The position numbers were made by a program, and so were the translations under genes. The notes under the pieces were generated by a model. That model did not search any database. It saw only the letters and a list, made by a program, of their open reading frames with translations, and had not been told where the DNA came from. From positions 1 to 28,548 of the forward strand of contig DAOWHE010000066.1 of NCBI GenBank assembly GCA_030641585.1: a stretch of DNA of 28,548 nt, given 5' to 3'. Numbering within the stretch: position 1 is the stretch's first letter; each line of letters begins with the position of its first letter. Of the stretch, positions 22,866 to 28,548 are shown in pieces. The DNA comes from Dehalococcoidales bacterium (lineage in GTDB: Bacteria; Chloroflexota; Dehalococcoidia; Dehalococcoidales; ARS1013).

Positions 22866-23849
22866 ATGACAGACCTTTTTGACTCTTTTCGTCGGCGAAT
22901 TGAATATATACGAGTCTCGGTTACTGACCGCTGTAACCTGCGTTGTGCCTATTGCACAGCAGAGTCGGTGCCCCATCTACCGCATGATGAAATTCTCTCC
23001 TATGAGGAAATCCGAAGGGTAGTCCGGGCAGCGGTCGAGTTAGGTCTAAGGCACGTCCGCCTTACTGGGGGGGAGCCGCTGGTGAGACCAAATTTGAGCA
23101 CATTGGTAAGGTTGCTTTCTCAGATAGAGGGCGTTGATGATATCACTCTTACGACTAATGCAATTCTGCTTGGTAAGTATGCTGCTGAACTTAAGGCGGC
23201 TGGGCTTAGACGGGTTAATATCAGCCTGGATACATTTAAGGCGGATAAGTTCCAGCAGATTACCGGCGGTTATAAGCTGAAGGATGTGCTTGGTGGCATT
23301 GAGACAGCCAGGCAGGTTGGGCTGAATCCGGTAAAGATAAACATGGTGGTTCTAAAGGGTACTAATGATGATGAACTCCTTGACTTTGCTCAAATGAGTG
23401 TTAGCCAGGGCTGGCATGTAAGATTTATTGAGCATATGCCTCTGGTGACAGCCGGGGTTGAAAATGGTCAGCTGGTGGCTGTTGGGGACATGATGGCCAT
23501 CATCCAGAGGTCTCTCGGTGTGCTAGAGCCTTGCTGGCCGGCGTCGGGTAGTGGTCCGGCCAAGTATTACCAGTTGCCGGGAGCCAAGGGGACTATAGGT
23601 TTTATCGGGCCGGTAACCGATTGTTTTTGCTCGGAGTGTAATCGCTTTCGGCTTACTGCGGATGGTCGGTTGCGGCCTTGCTTGCTGGAGGACAGCGAGG
23701 TTGACTTAAAGGGGCCGCTGCGCATGGGTGCCAGTACCCAGGAGCTAAAGAAGTTGATGCACCAGGCGGCTGCCTTGAAGAAAAGGCAGCACTGCCTGAG
23801 CGAAGAGGTTGTCCCTAGTAAGCGGCAGATGTGGCAGATAGGAGGCTGA
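22866..23849 (+). CDS. moaA: GTP 3',8-cyclase MoaA
   Basis: Radical-SAM enzyme catalysing the first step of molybdopterin synthesis, GTP to 3',8-cyclo-dihydro-GTP. The N-terminal cluster motif is C23-x3-C27-x2-C30, followed by LTGGEPL. The second cluster that binds GTP is C255-x2-C258 and C272 within CSECNRFRLTADGRLRPC. The chain ends in the conserved GG (326-327), which is required for activity. At 327 residues it is of full length. AAGGAGAG precedes the ATG. It lies 42 bases after wtpA, and so probably falls under the same riboswitch; the gap holds an inverted repeat ACCATA/TATGGT (22832-22848). Confidence 0.96.
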   Translation: MTDLFDSFRRRIEYIRVSVTDRCNLRCAYCTAESVPHLPHDEILSYEEIRRVVRAAVELGLRHVRLTGGEPLVRPNLSTLVRLLSQIEGVDDITLTTNAILLGKYAAELKAAGLRRVNISLDTFKADKFQQITGGYKLKDVLGGIETARQVGLNPVKINMVVLKGTNDDELLDFAQMSVSQGWHVRFIEHMPLVTAGVENGQLVAVGDMMAIIQRSLGVLEPCWPASGSGPAKYYQLPGAKGTIGFIGPVTDCFCSECNRFRLTADGRLRPCLLEDSEVDLKGPLRMGASTQELKKLMHQAAALKKRQHCLSEEVVPSKRQMWQIGG

Positions 23850-23885
23850 GGTGTTCGTTTGGAATGAGAGGAGAGGGGGGTAGAG

Positions 23886-24380
23886 ATGACAGAATTAACC
23901 CATGTAGACGCAAAGGGAAAGGCGCGGATGGTTGATGTTACCGGCAAGAGTGATACGGTACGTGAAGCGGTGGCGGTAGCTGGTGTCAGGATGAAGCCGG
24001 AGACTCTAGATAAAATCAGGCAGCAGGGGCTTAAAAAGGGTGATGTCCTGGCGGTAGCCAGGGTGGCTGGGATTATGGCGGCCAAGGAGACACCTCATCT
24101 AATCCCTCTGTGTCATCCGATATTGGTTAGCAATAGTGCAGTTGAGTTTGAGCTTGTTGGTGATGACTACATAAGAATAACGGCTACGGTAAAGAGCAGT
24201 GGTAAGACCGGTGTGGAGATGGAGGCTCTGGTTGCCGCCTCGGTCAGTGCCCTGACCATCTATGATATGTGCAAGGCAATTGACCGTGGCATGACTATTG
24301 AACAGATATATCTTGAAACTAAGAGGGGCGGCAAGAGCGGAACCTACATAAGAGGAGAGGGTGCAAAATCAGATGGCTAG
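23886..24380 (+). CDS. moaC: Cyclic pyranopterin monophosphate synthase MoaC
   Basis: Catalyses the second step of molybdopterin synthesis, converting the MoaA product to cyclic pyranopterin monophosphate. It has 164 residues, standard length. Active-site elements are K51 in [12 protein letters not shown]77 in HLIPLCHPI, the segment [20 protein letters not shown] and D127/K130 in [21 protein letters not shown] precedes the ATG. Its 3' end overlaps the MOSC gene by eight bases. Confidence 0.96.
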   Translation: MTELTHVDAKGKARMVDVTGKSDTVREAVAVAGVRMKPETLDKIRQQGLKKGDVLAVARVAGIMAAKETPHLIPLCHPILVSNSAVEFELVGDDYIRITATVKSSGKTGVEMEALVAASVSALTIYDMCKAIDRGMTIEQIYLETKRGGKSGTYIRGEGAKSDG

Positions 24381-24807
24381 AATAGTAGCGGTTTGCTCAA
24401 GTGAGAAAAAGGGGCAGAGGAAAAAGGCTATCGAGGAAGGGATTCTTAGGAAAGAATATGGCCTTGTCGGTGATGCCCATGCCGACTCAAGCTGGCACCG
24501 TCAGGTAAGCATGCTGGCGCTAGCCAGCATTGAGAAGATACGAGCCCTTGGCGCTGATGTAGGCCCCGGGGATTTCGCTGAGAATCTGACCATCGAAGGC
24601 TTGGAGCTTTTTACCCTGCCCATTGGCACACGCTTTAGTGTTGGGCAGGATATTATCCTGGAAATGACTCAAATCGGCAAGGAGTGCCACGACCGCTGTG
24701 CCATATTCAAACAGGTGGGCACCTGCGTAATGCCTATTGAGGGGATATTTACCAGGGTGATTAAGGGGGGTAGGGTAAGGTCGGGGGATGAGCTTAAGGT
24801 GATTTAG
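24373..24807 (+). CDS. MOSC-domain protein
   Basis: A stand-alone MOSC (molybdenum cofactor sulfurase C-terminal) domain of 144 residues, thought to bind or sulfurate molybdenum cofactor or carry sulfur to it. The N-terminal [11 protein letters not shown], the core [14 protein letters not shown] and the C-terminal [20 protein letters not shown] then [11 protein letters not shown] are typical, with candidate reactive cysteines in KECHDRC and GTCVMP. A GTG at 24361 is in frame but crowds its ribosome binding site, and homologues start at the M-A-R-I-V position, so the ATG at 24373 is chosen with moderate certainty. The stop overlaps the convergent moeA stop by four bases. Confidence 0.88.
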   Translation: MARIVAVCSSEKKGQRKKAIEEGILRKEYGLVGDAHADSSWHRQVSMLALASIEKIRALGADVGPGDFAENLTIEGLELFTLPIGTRFSVGQDIILEMTQIGKECHDRCAIFKQVGTCVMPIEGIFTRVIKGGRVRSGDELKVI

Positions 24808-26009
24808 AAGAGCGTTACCGTGACCGGCTCCCCCTTCTCCAGTATGTCGGTATTCTCGGCTACCACAATATAGCCGTCAGCTTGGGCAGTGCCTGTTATT
24901 GTCCCCGATTCTTTGAATATAGGTATGGCAGTGTCGGCCTCAATCCTAACCGGCAGAAACAGTCTCCGGCCAACGCTGCCAGTGACTCTTTCACCAAGTT
25001 TGGCATCAACAGTTATCTCTCTTTTTGGCGGTAAGTGGGCCATCTTTCTTAGTGCCGGTTTAAGGAACAGGTAGGCGTTCATCAGGCAGGAAGTGGGATA
25101 GCCAGGCATTCCCAGGACTGGTTTGCCTCTCACCATGGCAAACATGGTTGGCTTGCCCGGCTTTATCTGAATTCCGTGAAAGAGAACTTGTCCCCATTCC
25201 TGAAGAATACCGAACAGAAGGTCTCTCTCGCCCACAGAGGAGCCGCCAGTGATAATTACTAGGTCGCTCTTTAGTGCCTCGCTGATGGCGGCTTTGATAT
25301 GTTGGATGTCGTCGCTTGTAATATTGGACTTGATGGGTAAGCATCCAGCTTCTTTTACCAGGGCACTCAGGGTGTAAGAATTAATATCATAGACCTGTCC
25401 TCGGCTTAACCTTTTACCCAGCTTGCCTATCTCTTCACCGGTGGGAATTACGGCTATGCTTGGTTTTTCATATACCTTGATCCGACTCATCCCTTGAGAG
25501 GCAAGCACCCCTATCTTGGCCGGTCCTAAAATGACGCCCTGCTTTAGAACCAGTTCCCCCTTTTTGATATCTTCCCCTTTTAAGGCGATATTGGCTTTGG
25601 GGTAGAGTGGCTTGAATATCTTTACCTGGCCGTTTTCTTTGATAACATCTTCAATCATCACCACGGCGTCGGCACCCGGGGGCAGTATAGCTCCGGTAGC
25701 AATCTGGATACACTCTCCGGCGGCTATTTTTTTTCTGGGCACTGAGCCGGCGTATAGAACATCAACTATATTAAGCAGCTTGGGATTCTGCCGGGAGGCA
25801 CCAAAGGTGTCTTTTGCCTTGACGGCATAACCGTCCATAGCTGCTCTATTGAAGGGAGGTGTACTTCTGGTGGCGATTATATCCTCTGCCAGCACCCTAC
25901 TTGAGCAGTCATTAATACTGACCGTCTGAATTCTGGTGATAGGCTCTATATTGGTGTTAATTATCCTTCGGGCTTCTTCAAAAGGAATTAGTGTTCCAAA
26001 TGGTCTCAT
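24804..26009 (-). CDS. moeA: Molybdopterin molybdenumtransferase MoeA
   Basis: Inserts molybdate (or tungstate) into adenylylated molybdopterin. It has 401 residues, full length. Marks are TPPFNRAAMDGYAV (substrate loop), GAILPPGADAVVMIED, IPTGEEI, TGGSSVGERD (MPT-binding MoCF domain), IKPGKPT and GMPGYPTSC. It lies downstream of moaB with an ATGA overlap, so the two late-step enzymes are translationally coupled. It converges on the MOSC gene, the stop codons overlapping by four bases, which leaves no room for a terminator between the two operons. Confidence 0.96.
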   Translation of the reverse strand: MRPFGTLIPFEEARRIINTNIEPITRIQTVSINDCSSRVLAEDIIATRSTPPFNRAAMDGYAVKAKDTFGASRQNPKLLNIVDVLYAGSVPRKKIAAGECIQIATGAILPPGADAVVMIEDVIKENGQVKIFKPLYPKANIALKGEDIKKGELVLKQGVILGPAKIGVLASQGMSRIKVYEKPSIAVIPTGEEIGKLGKRLSRGQVYDINSYTLSALVKEAGCLPIKSNITSDDIQHIKAAISEALKSDLVIITGGSSVGERDLLFGILQEWGQVLFHGIQIKPGKPTMFAMVRGKPVLGMPGYPTSCLMNAYLFLKPALRKMAHLPPKREITVDAKLGERVTGSVGRRLFLPVRIEADTAIPIFKESGTITGTAQADGYIVVAENTDILEKGEPVTVTLF

Positions 26010-26509
26010 CTCGTTGCTTCCCTGACTAGATGCCCGATTTCAGGTAAGATAATTTGCTCCATCGCCAGGCTTACTGCTCCAACCGAGCCCGGAAGGCAGA
26101 GGATAACCTTTCCCCTGGCGACTCCGGCTATTGCCCGGCTCATGATACTGCCGCTGCCTAGCTCCTGGTGGGTCAAAAACCGAAAGAGCTCACCGAAGCC
26201 ATCCAGTTTTTTCTCTAAAGCTGGGGATATTGTCTCCACAGTAACATCAAGGTGGCTTATTCCAGTGCCGCCGCTGGTAATAATGACTTGCAGGCTTTCT
26301 TCCGCCAACAGCTCACTTAGCTTCTTCTGGATTGAGTCGGCATCGTTTTTCAAAATACAGTAGGAGACTAGGCGATGGCCGTTTCTATTGAGTGCCTGCT
26401 TAATGAGTTTGCCAGATTCATCACTTTGTTCGGTTCTGGTATTGGAGATGATGAGCACGGCACAGTTTACGCTTTTAGGTGCCTCGTGTTTGTGTTCTTG
26501 GTATCCCAT
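26006..26509 (-). CDS. moaB: MogA/MoaB-family molybdopterin adenylyltransferase
   Basis: Adenylates molybdopterin before metal insertion by MoeA. It has 167 residues from the ATG at 26509, close to the usual MoaB length. Marks are AVLIISNTRTEQSDESG, then TSGGTGISHLDVT and LCLPGSVGAVSLAME. A longer reading frame to a TTG at 26587 is rejected because it runs through the predicted promoter (-10 TATAAT at 26563-26558). No strong ribosome binding site precedes the ATG. MogA and MoaB cannot be separated by sequence inspection alone; the short length and lack of fusion fit MoaB. Confidence 0.9.
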   Translation of the reverse strand: MGYQEHKHEAPKSVNCAVLIISNTRTEQSDESGKLIKQALNRNGHRLVSYCILKNDADSIQKKLSELLAEESLQVIITSGGTGISHLDVTVETISPALEKKLDGFGELFRFLTHQELGSGSIMSRAIAGVARGKVILCLPGSVGAVSLAMEQIILPEIGHLVREATR

Positions 26510-26557
26510 TTTATCTAGCTTATCATTCGGATATGGTGCCGTCTGCTGACAGAGTTT

Positions 26558-26587
26558 ATTATACCTTATACTTTTAAGGCGGCGCAA
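26558..26587 (-). promoter_or_regulatory. Promoter of moaB-moeA
   Basis: Minus strand: TTGCGC (26587-26582), 18-base spacer, perfect TATAAT (26563-26558). The start near 26551 leaves about 41 bases to the moaB ATG. It is separated from the divergent stress-protein promoter by about 18 bases. Confidence 0.6.
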
Positions 26588-26605
26588 TATTCACCAGTTA
26601 GCAGG

Positions 26606-26634
26606 TTGAGTTTTTCTTAAATGTAGTATATCAT
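26606..26634 (+). promoter_or_regulatory. Promoter of the universal stress protein gene
   Basis: TTGAGT at 26606-26611, 17-base spacer, TATCAT at 26629-26634 (four and five consensus matches). The start near 26641 is just upstream of the AGGAGGTG ribosome binding site. Confidence 0.5.
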
Positions 26635-26659
26635 TAGATTGATGACAGGAGGTGTGAAA

Positions 26660-27565
26660 GTGTATAAGAGGATGTTACTTCCCTTGGATGGCTCGGAGCT
26701 GGCTGAAGTGGTTTTTGCCTATGCCAAGGAGCTTGTTGGCAGGCTAGGGGTAGAGGTAATTCTGCTAAATGTGCATAGTCCTTCGGAACAAAAGTTGGCA
26801 CCTATGCATCGCACCTATGTTGAGCGGGCGGCTGAGATTATCAGACAGCAGACAGAAAGAGTTCGACCGAAAGGTAGAGCGGTAGAGGTGAGAGGTGAAC
26901 TAGCCATGGGCTACCCGCCGGAAGAAATCCTTCGTTTTGCCGATGAGAATGACATTGATATTATCCTTATGGCTACCCATGGCCGCTCTGGAATCAGCCG
27001 CTGGGCAATGGGCAGTGTGGCTGATAAGGTGCTACGGGCATCAAAAGTACCTGTCTGGCTGGTTCGAGCCGGGATTCCTGATGAGATTGTTTATGACAAG
27101 TGGCCAAGGAAAACGATACTGGTTACCCTGGATGGCTCGGAGCTAGCTGAACTAGTGCTTCCCCATGTTGTAGCGTTGACGAAACAGATTGGTGCTGAGC
27201 TAGTGGATGTGGTTCTACTCAGAGTTTCTGAACTACCAGTTATCCCGTCAGACTACTCTCCTGATATGCCGCTGAGCTGGGAAGAGCATGTAGAACAAGA
27301 AATGGTTAAGTGCAAGCTGGTAGCGGGGTCATATCTGACAGAAGTAGAGAAACGGTTTAAGGACGCCGGCCTTAGGGTGTGCTCAGAAGTGCTGATAGGC
27401 AGGCCGGCTGATGAGATTATTTCCTATGCTCGTAGAAATCCTATTAATCTTATTGTAATGGCAACCCATGGCCACGCTGGGATGAGGCGCTGGGCAATGG
27501 GCAGTATCGCTGGGAAGGTTCTGCTGGGTGTCTCTATCCCCATCTTTCTGGTAAGGCCGCAGTAG
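26660..27565 (+). CDS. Tandem universal stress protein (two UspA domains)
   Basis: A 301-residue cytoplasmic protein with two UspA folds, about 1-145 and 151-301. Both have the N-terminal LDGSELAE motif and the ATP-binding pattern G-x2-G-x9-G-S: ATHGRSGISRWAMGS in domain 1 and ATHGHAGMRRWAMGS in domain 2, so both probably bind ATP. The GTG at 26660 is chosen because AGGAGGT (26647-26653) is six bases upstream; a TTG/ATG pair further upstream would place the ribosome binding site inside the coding region. It is a single-gene unit with its own promoter, between the Moco genes and the broken tRNA. The physiological trigger is unknown. Confidence 0.92.
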   Translation: MYKRMLLPLDGSELAEVVFAYAKELVGRLGVEVILLNVHSPSEQKLAPMHRTYVERAAEIIRQQTERVRPKGRAVEVRGELAMGYPPEEILRFADENDIDIILMATHGRSGISRWAMGSVADKVLRASKVPVWLVRAGIPDEIVYDKWPRKTILVTLDGSELAELVLPHVVALTKQIGAELVDVVLLRVSELPVIPSDYSPDMPLSWEEHVEQEMVKCKLVAGSYLTEVEKRFKDAGLRVCSEVLIGRPADEIISYARRNPINLIVMATHGHAGMRRWAMGSIAGKVLLGVSIPIFLVRPQ

Positions 27566-27589
27566 CCTGGTTCGGGTTAAGTTCCACTC

Positions 27590-27618
27590 TTTACAGCTAT
27601 CATTCTTTGGGCTAAAAT
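27590..27618 (+). promoter_or_regulatory. Promoter of the truncated tRNA-Gly
   Basis: TTTACA at 27590-27595, 17-base spacer, TAAAAT at 27613-27618 (five of six in each hexamer). The predicted start near 27625 is seven bases before the tRNA 5' end, the layout of a genuine tRNA gene. Confidence 0.65.
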
Positions 27619-27631
27619 AGCTATGATTTTG

Positions 27632-27670
27632 GCGGGTGTAACTCAGCGGTAGAGTGCTTGCTTCCCAAGC
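27632..27670 (+). pseudogene. tRNA-Gly (CCC anticodon), 5' half only
   Basis: The sequence starts GCGGGTG (acceptor 5' strand), TA, D arm ACTC-loop-GAGT, G, then anticodon 5' stem CTTGC, loop TTCCCAA with anticodon CCC, and the first two bases GC of the 3' stem. The expected GCAAG then gives way to unrelated sequence. No T arm, GGTTCGA-type T loop or CACCCGC acceptor strand appears between here and the window end. Possible causes are integration of an element into the gene, deletion, an assembly join, or (less likely) a large intron. Confidence 0.75.
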
Positions 27671-27794
27671 CAATCTTAGCTTCACTTTCTTCCTCTGTTA
27701 ACAACCCCAGTGAACACAATTTATCCCTCAAATCAGTGTTTGGATTCCTTTTATGTGTATTGATATATTGTTTCCCCTGATATATACTAACCCC

Positions 27795-28013
27795 ATGAAC
27801 GGGACTAAGGTATTGTTTATCATTGGTCTATTGATATTAGCTGGTGGTATAGGTACTCTAGTATATGGTATAAGTGGCCTAGCTGGAACTGAGTATTACC
27901 AAAGGGCATTTATGGAAAAGGATTACGAATCTTTTATTGGCATCGGTGCTGGATTATCGGTGCTTGGAGTGGGTATGATAATTGGCTCCATTGTATGGAA
28001 GCGTAAACAATAA
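27795..28013 (+). CDS. Small membrane protein with two helices (hypothetical)
   Basis: Not a family I recognise. From the ATG at 27795 it has 72 residues: a short N-terminus, helix 1 (VLFIIGLLILAGGIGTLVYG), a polar loop of about 20 residues with several acidic and aromatic residues, helix 2 (GIGAGLSVLGVGMIIGSIVW) and a KRKQ C-terminus. The basic end suggests a cytoplasmic C-terminus. An upstream in-frame ATG at 27753 would add 14 residues; neither start has a clear ribosome binding site. It lies just beyond the broken tRNA in AT-richer DNA, so it may belong to an acquired segment. Confidence 0.55.
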   Translation: MNGTKVLFIIGLLILAGGIGTLVYGISGLAGTEYYQRAFMEKDYESFIGIGAGLSVLGVGMIIGSIVWKRKQ

Positions 28014-28384
28014 ATCTAGCCTTATTTATCACCAGAAATAGTCATCCTCAACTATCTTTCAAATTAACCCCCTACCAGATTCTAACTCTAACTGGATATT
28101 TTCTACGAGCCGAACTTCAGCGGATTGACTTCAGGTCAAACCAGTGCCCCAGGGGATACCCCCGCATCAATAGCGGATAAGACTAACAAGGGGAGCTATT
28201 GGCTATGAAAACCTCGGACTCACCTTGTTTTATTGTGAACAACTAGCCTTACCTTGTGAACAATCTAGCTTTGACTACTTGCTTTGAGAGCAAGCTATGA
28301 TAAAGCACATATAAAGCCGAGTCTTGTTGATAATCTCGGTAAACTCCATTGACAACACCCCTGTCGGGGAGTAGATTTGGCATA
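28014..28384. other. Intergenic stretch with short repeats, no gene seen
   Basis: About 370 AT-rich bases without a convincing gene. It contains two near-identical direct copies of TTGTGAACAA-(T)-CTAGC (28233-28247 and 28254-28269), a hairpin CTTGCT/AGCAAG with loop TTGAG (28278-28294), and CCCC/GGGG around TGTC (28358-28369). Reading frames on the minus strand here lack ribosome binding sites and are low in complexity; I do not call them. Confidence 0.5.
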
Positions 28385-28548
28385 ATGAACCAAGAATTGA
28401 TTGCCCCGTGTGGAATGAATTGTAGTATATGCATTGGCTTTTTCGGCTATACCATGACTGGTACAAAAAGAAAAAAGCAATGTATCGGATGCATACCAAG
28501 CGGCAAAAGTTGTGCCCACTTAAAGAAATACTGTGAGAAGCTAAGGAA
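28385..28548 (+). CDS. DUF3795-like cysteine-rich protein (partial, C-terminus off the window)
   Basis: The first 54 residues of a protein beginning MNQELIAPCGMNCSIC. Cysteines at 9, 13, 16, 33, 36, 43 and 50 follow the pattern CGMNCxxC, then CxGC, then C and C, which fits the DUF3795 family of small cysteine-rich proteins (about 100-150 residues) found in anaerobic bacteria and archaea; metal or Fe-S binding is presumed but the function is unknown. A GGGGAG about 15 bases upstream is a poor ribosome binding site, so the start is less certain than the family. The gene runs off the right edge. Confidence 0.8.
   Translation, partial: MNQELIAPCGMNCSICIGFFGYTMTGTKRKKQCIGCIPSGKSCAHLKKYCEKLR

Noticed and set aside
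26510..26587. Longer moaB starting at TTG 26587
   Set aside because: The added 26 residues cross a perfect TATAAT promoter box and are absent from the family; the ATG at 26509 gives the normal length.
27632..27710. Complete tRNA gene
   Set aside because: The anticodon stem cannot close and there is no T arm or 3' acceptor strand; only the 5' half is present.
28249..28519. Several overlapping minus-strand frames of 60-75 codons
   Set aside because: They overlap each other and the DUF3795-like gene, have no ribosome binding sites and no recognisable composition of a real protein.

Overview
The window looks like a chromosomal segment of an anaerobic or microaerophilic bacterium. Gene content fits an uncultured member of the Chloroflexota (Dehalococcoidia-like): an 11-gene complex I without nuoE, nuoF or nuoG, an oxygen-detoxification set typical of anaerobes, an Archaea-like Wtp tungstate/molybdate transporter, and many TTG/GTG starts. 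The taxonomic call is inference. No rRNA, CRISPR array, transposase or integrase was seen.

Layout. (1) 1-4135 is an oxidative-stress block. A thioredoxin-reductase-like flavoprotein runs leftward off the window edge. Divergent from it is a four-gene operon: rubrerythrin-like diiron protein, flavodiiron oxygen reductase, tandem ferritin-like protein and Fe/Mn superoxide dismutase. Both directions have near-consensus sigma-70 promoters. (2) 4184-5600 holds a zinc-ribbon mini-protein, endonuclease III (nth), a terminator and a cluster of hairpins. (3) 5624-17017, minus strand, is a complete membrane-plus-quinone-module complex I operon, nuoABCDHIJKLMN. Its nuoI is extraordinary: a complete GltD/NfnB-type NAD(P)H:FAD oxidoreductase is inserted between the two [4Fe-4S] motifs. 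(4) 17106-18334 is a divergently transcribed FtsZ/tubulin-superfamily GTPase. (5) 18410-19675 is a membrane-anchored exported protein made of two recently duplicated domains, preceded by a G11 tract. (6) 19725-26509 is a molybdenum/tungsten block. A promoter and a probable Moco/Tuco riboswitch with a terminator/antiterminator switch precede wtpB-wtpC-wtpA-moaA-moaC-MOSC, which converge on moaB-moeA from the opposite strand. (7) 26606-27565 is a tandem universal stress protein. (8) 27590-28548 is an intact-looking promoter driving only the 5' half of a tRNA-Gly(CCC), then AT-richer sequence with a small membrane protein and the start of a DUF3795-type protein.

How it fits together. The complex I has no NADH-binding NuoEFG arm in its operon. 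The flavoprotein nested in NuoI offers a plausible built-in NAD(P)H electron entry (or exit) site feeding the peripheral Fe-S chain to quinone. The molybdenum/tungsten block would supply pterin cofactor for oxidoreductases that are not in this window, under cofactor feedback at the RNA level. The oxygen-defence block protects such Fe-S-rich metabolism. The strongest novelty candidate is the nested NuoI-GltD fusion.
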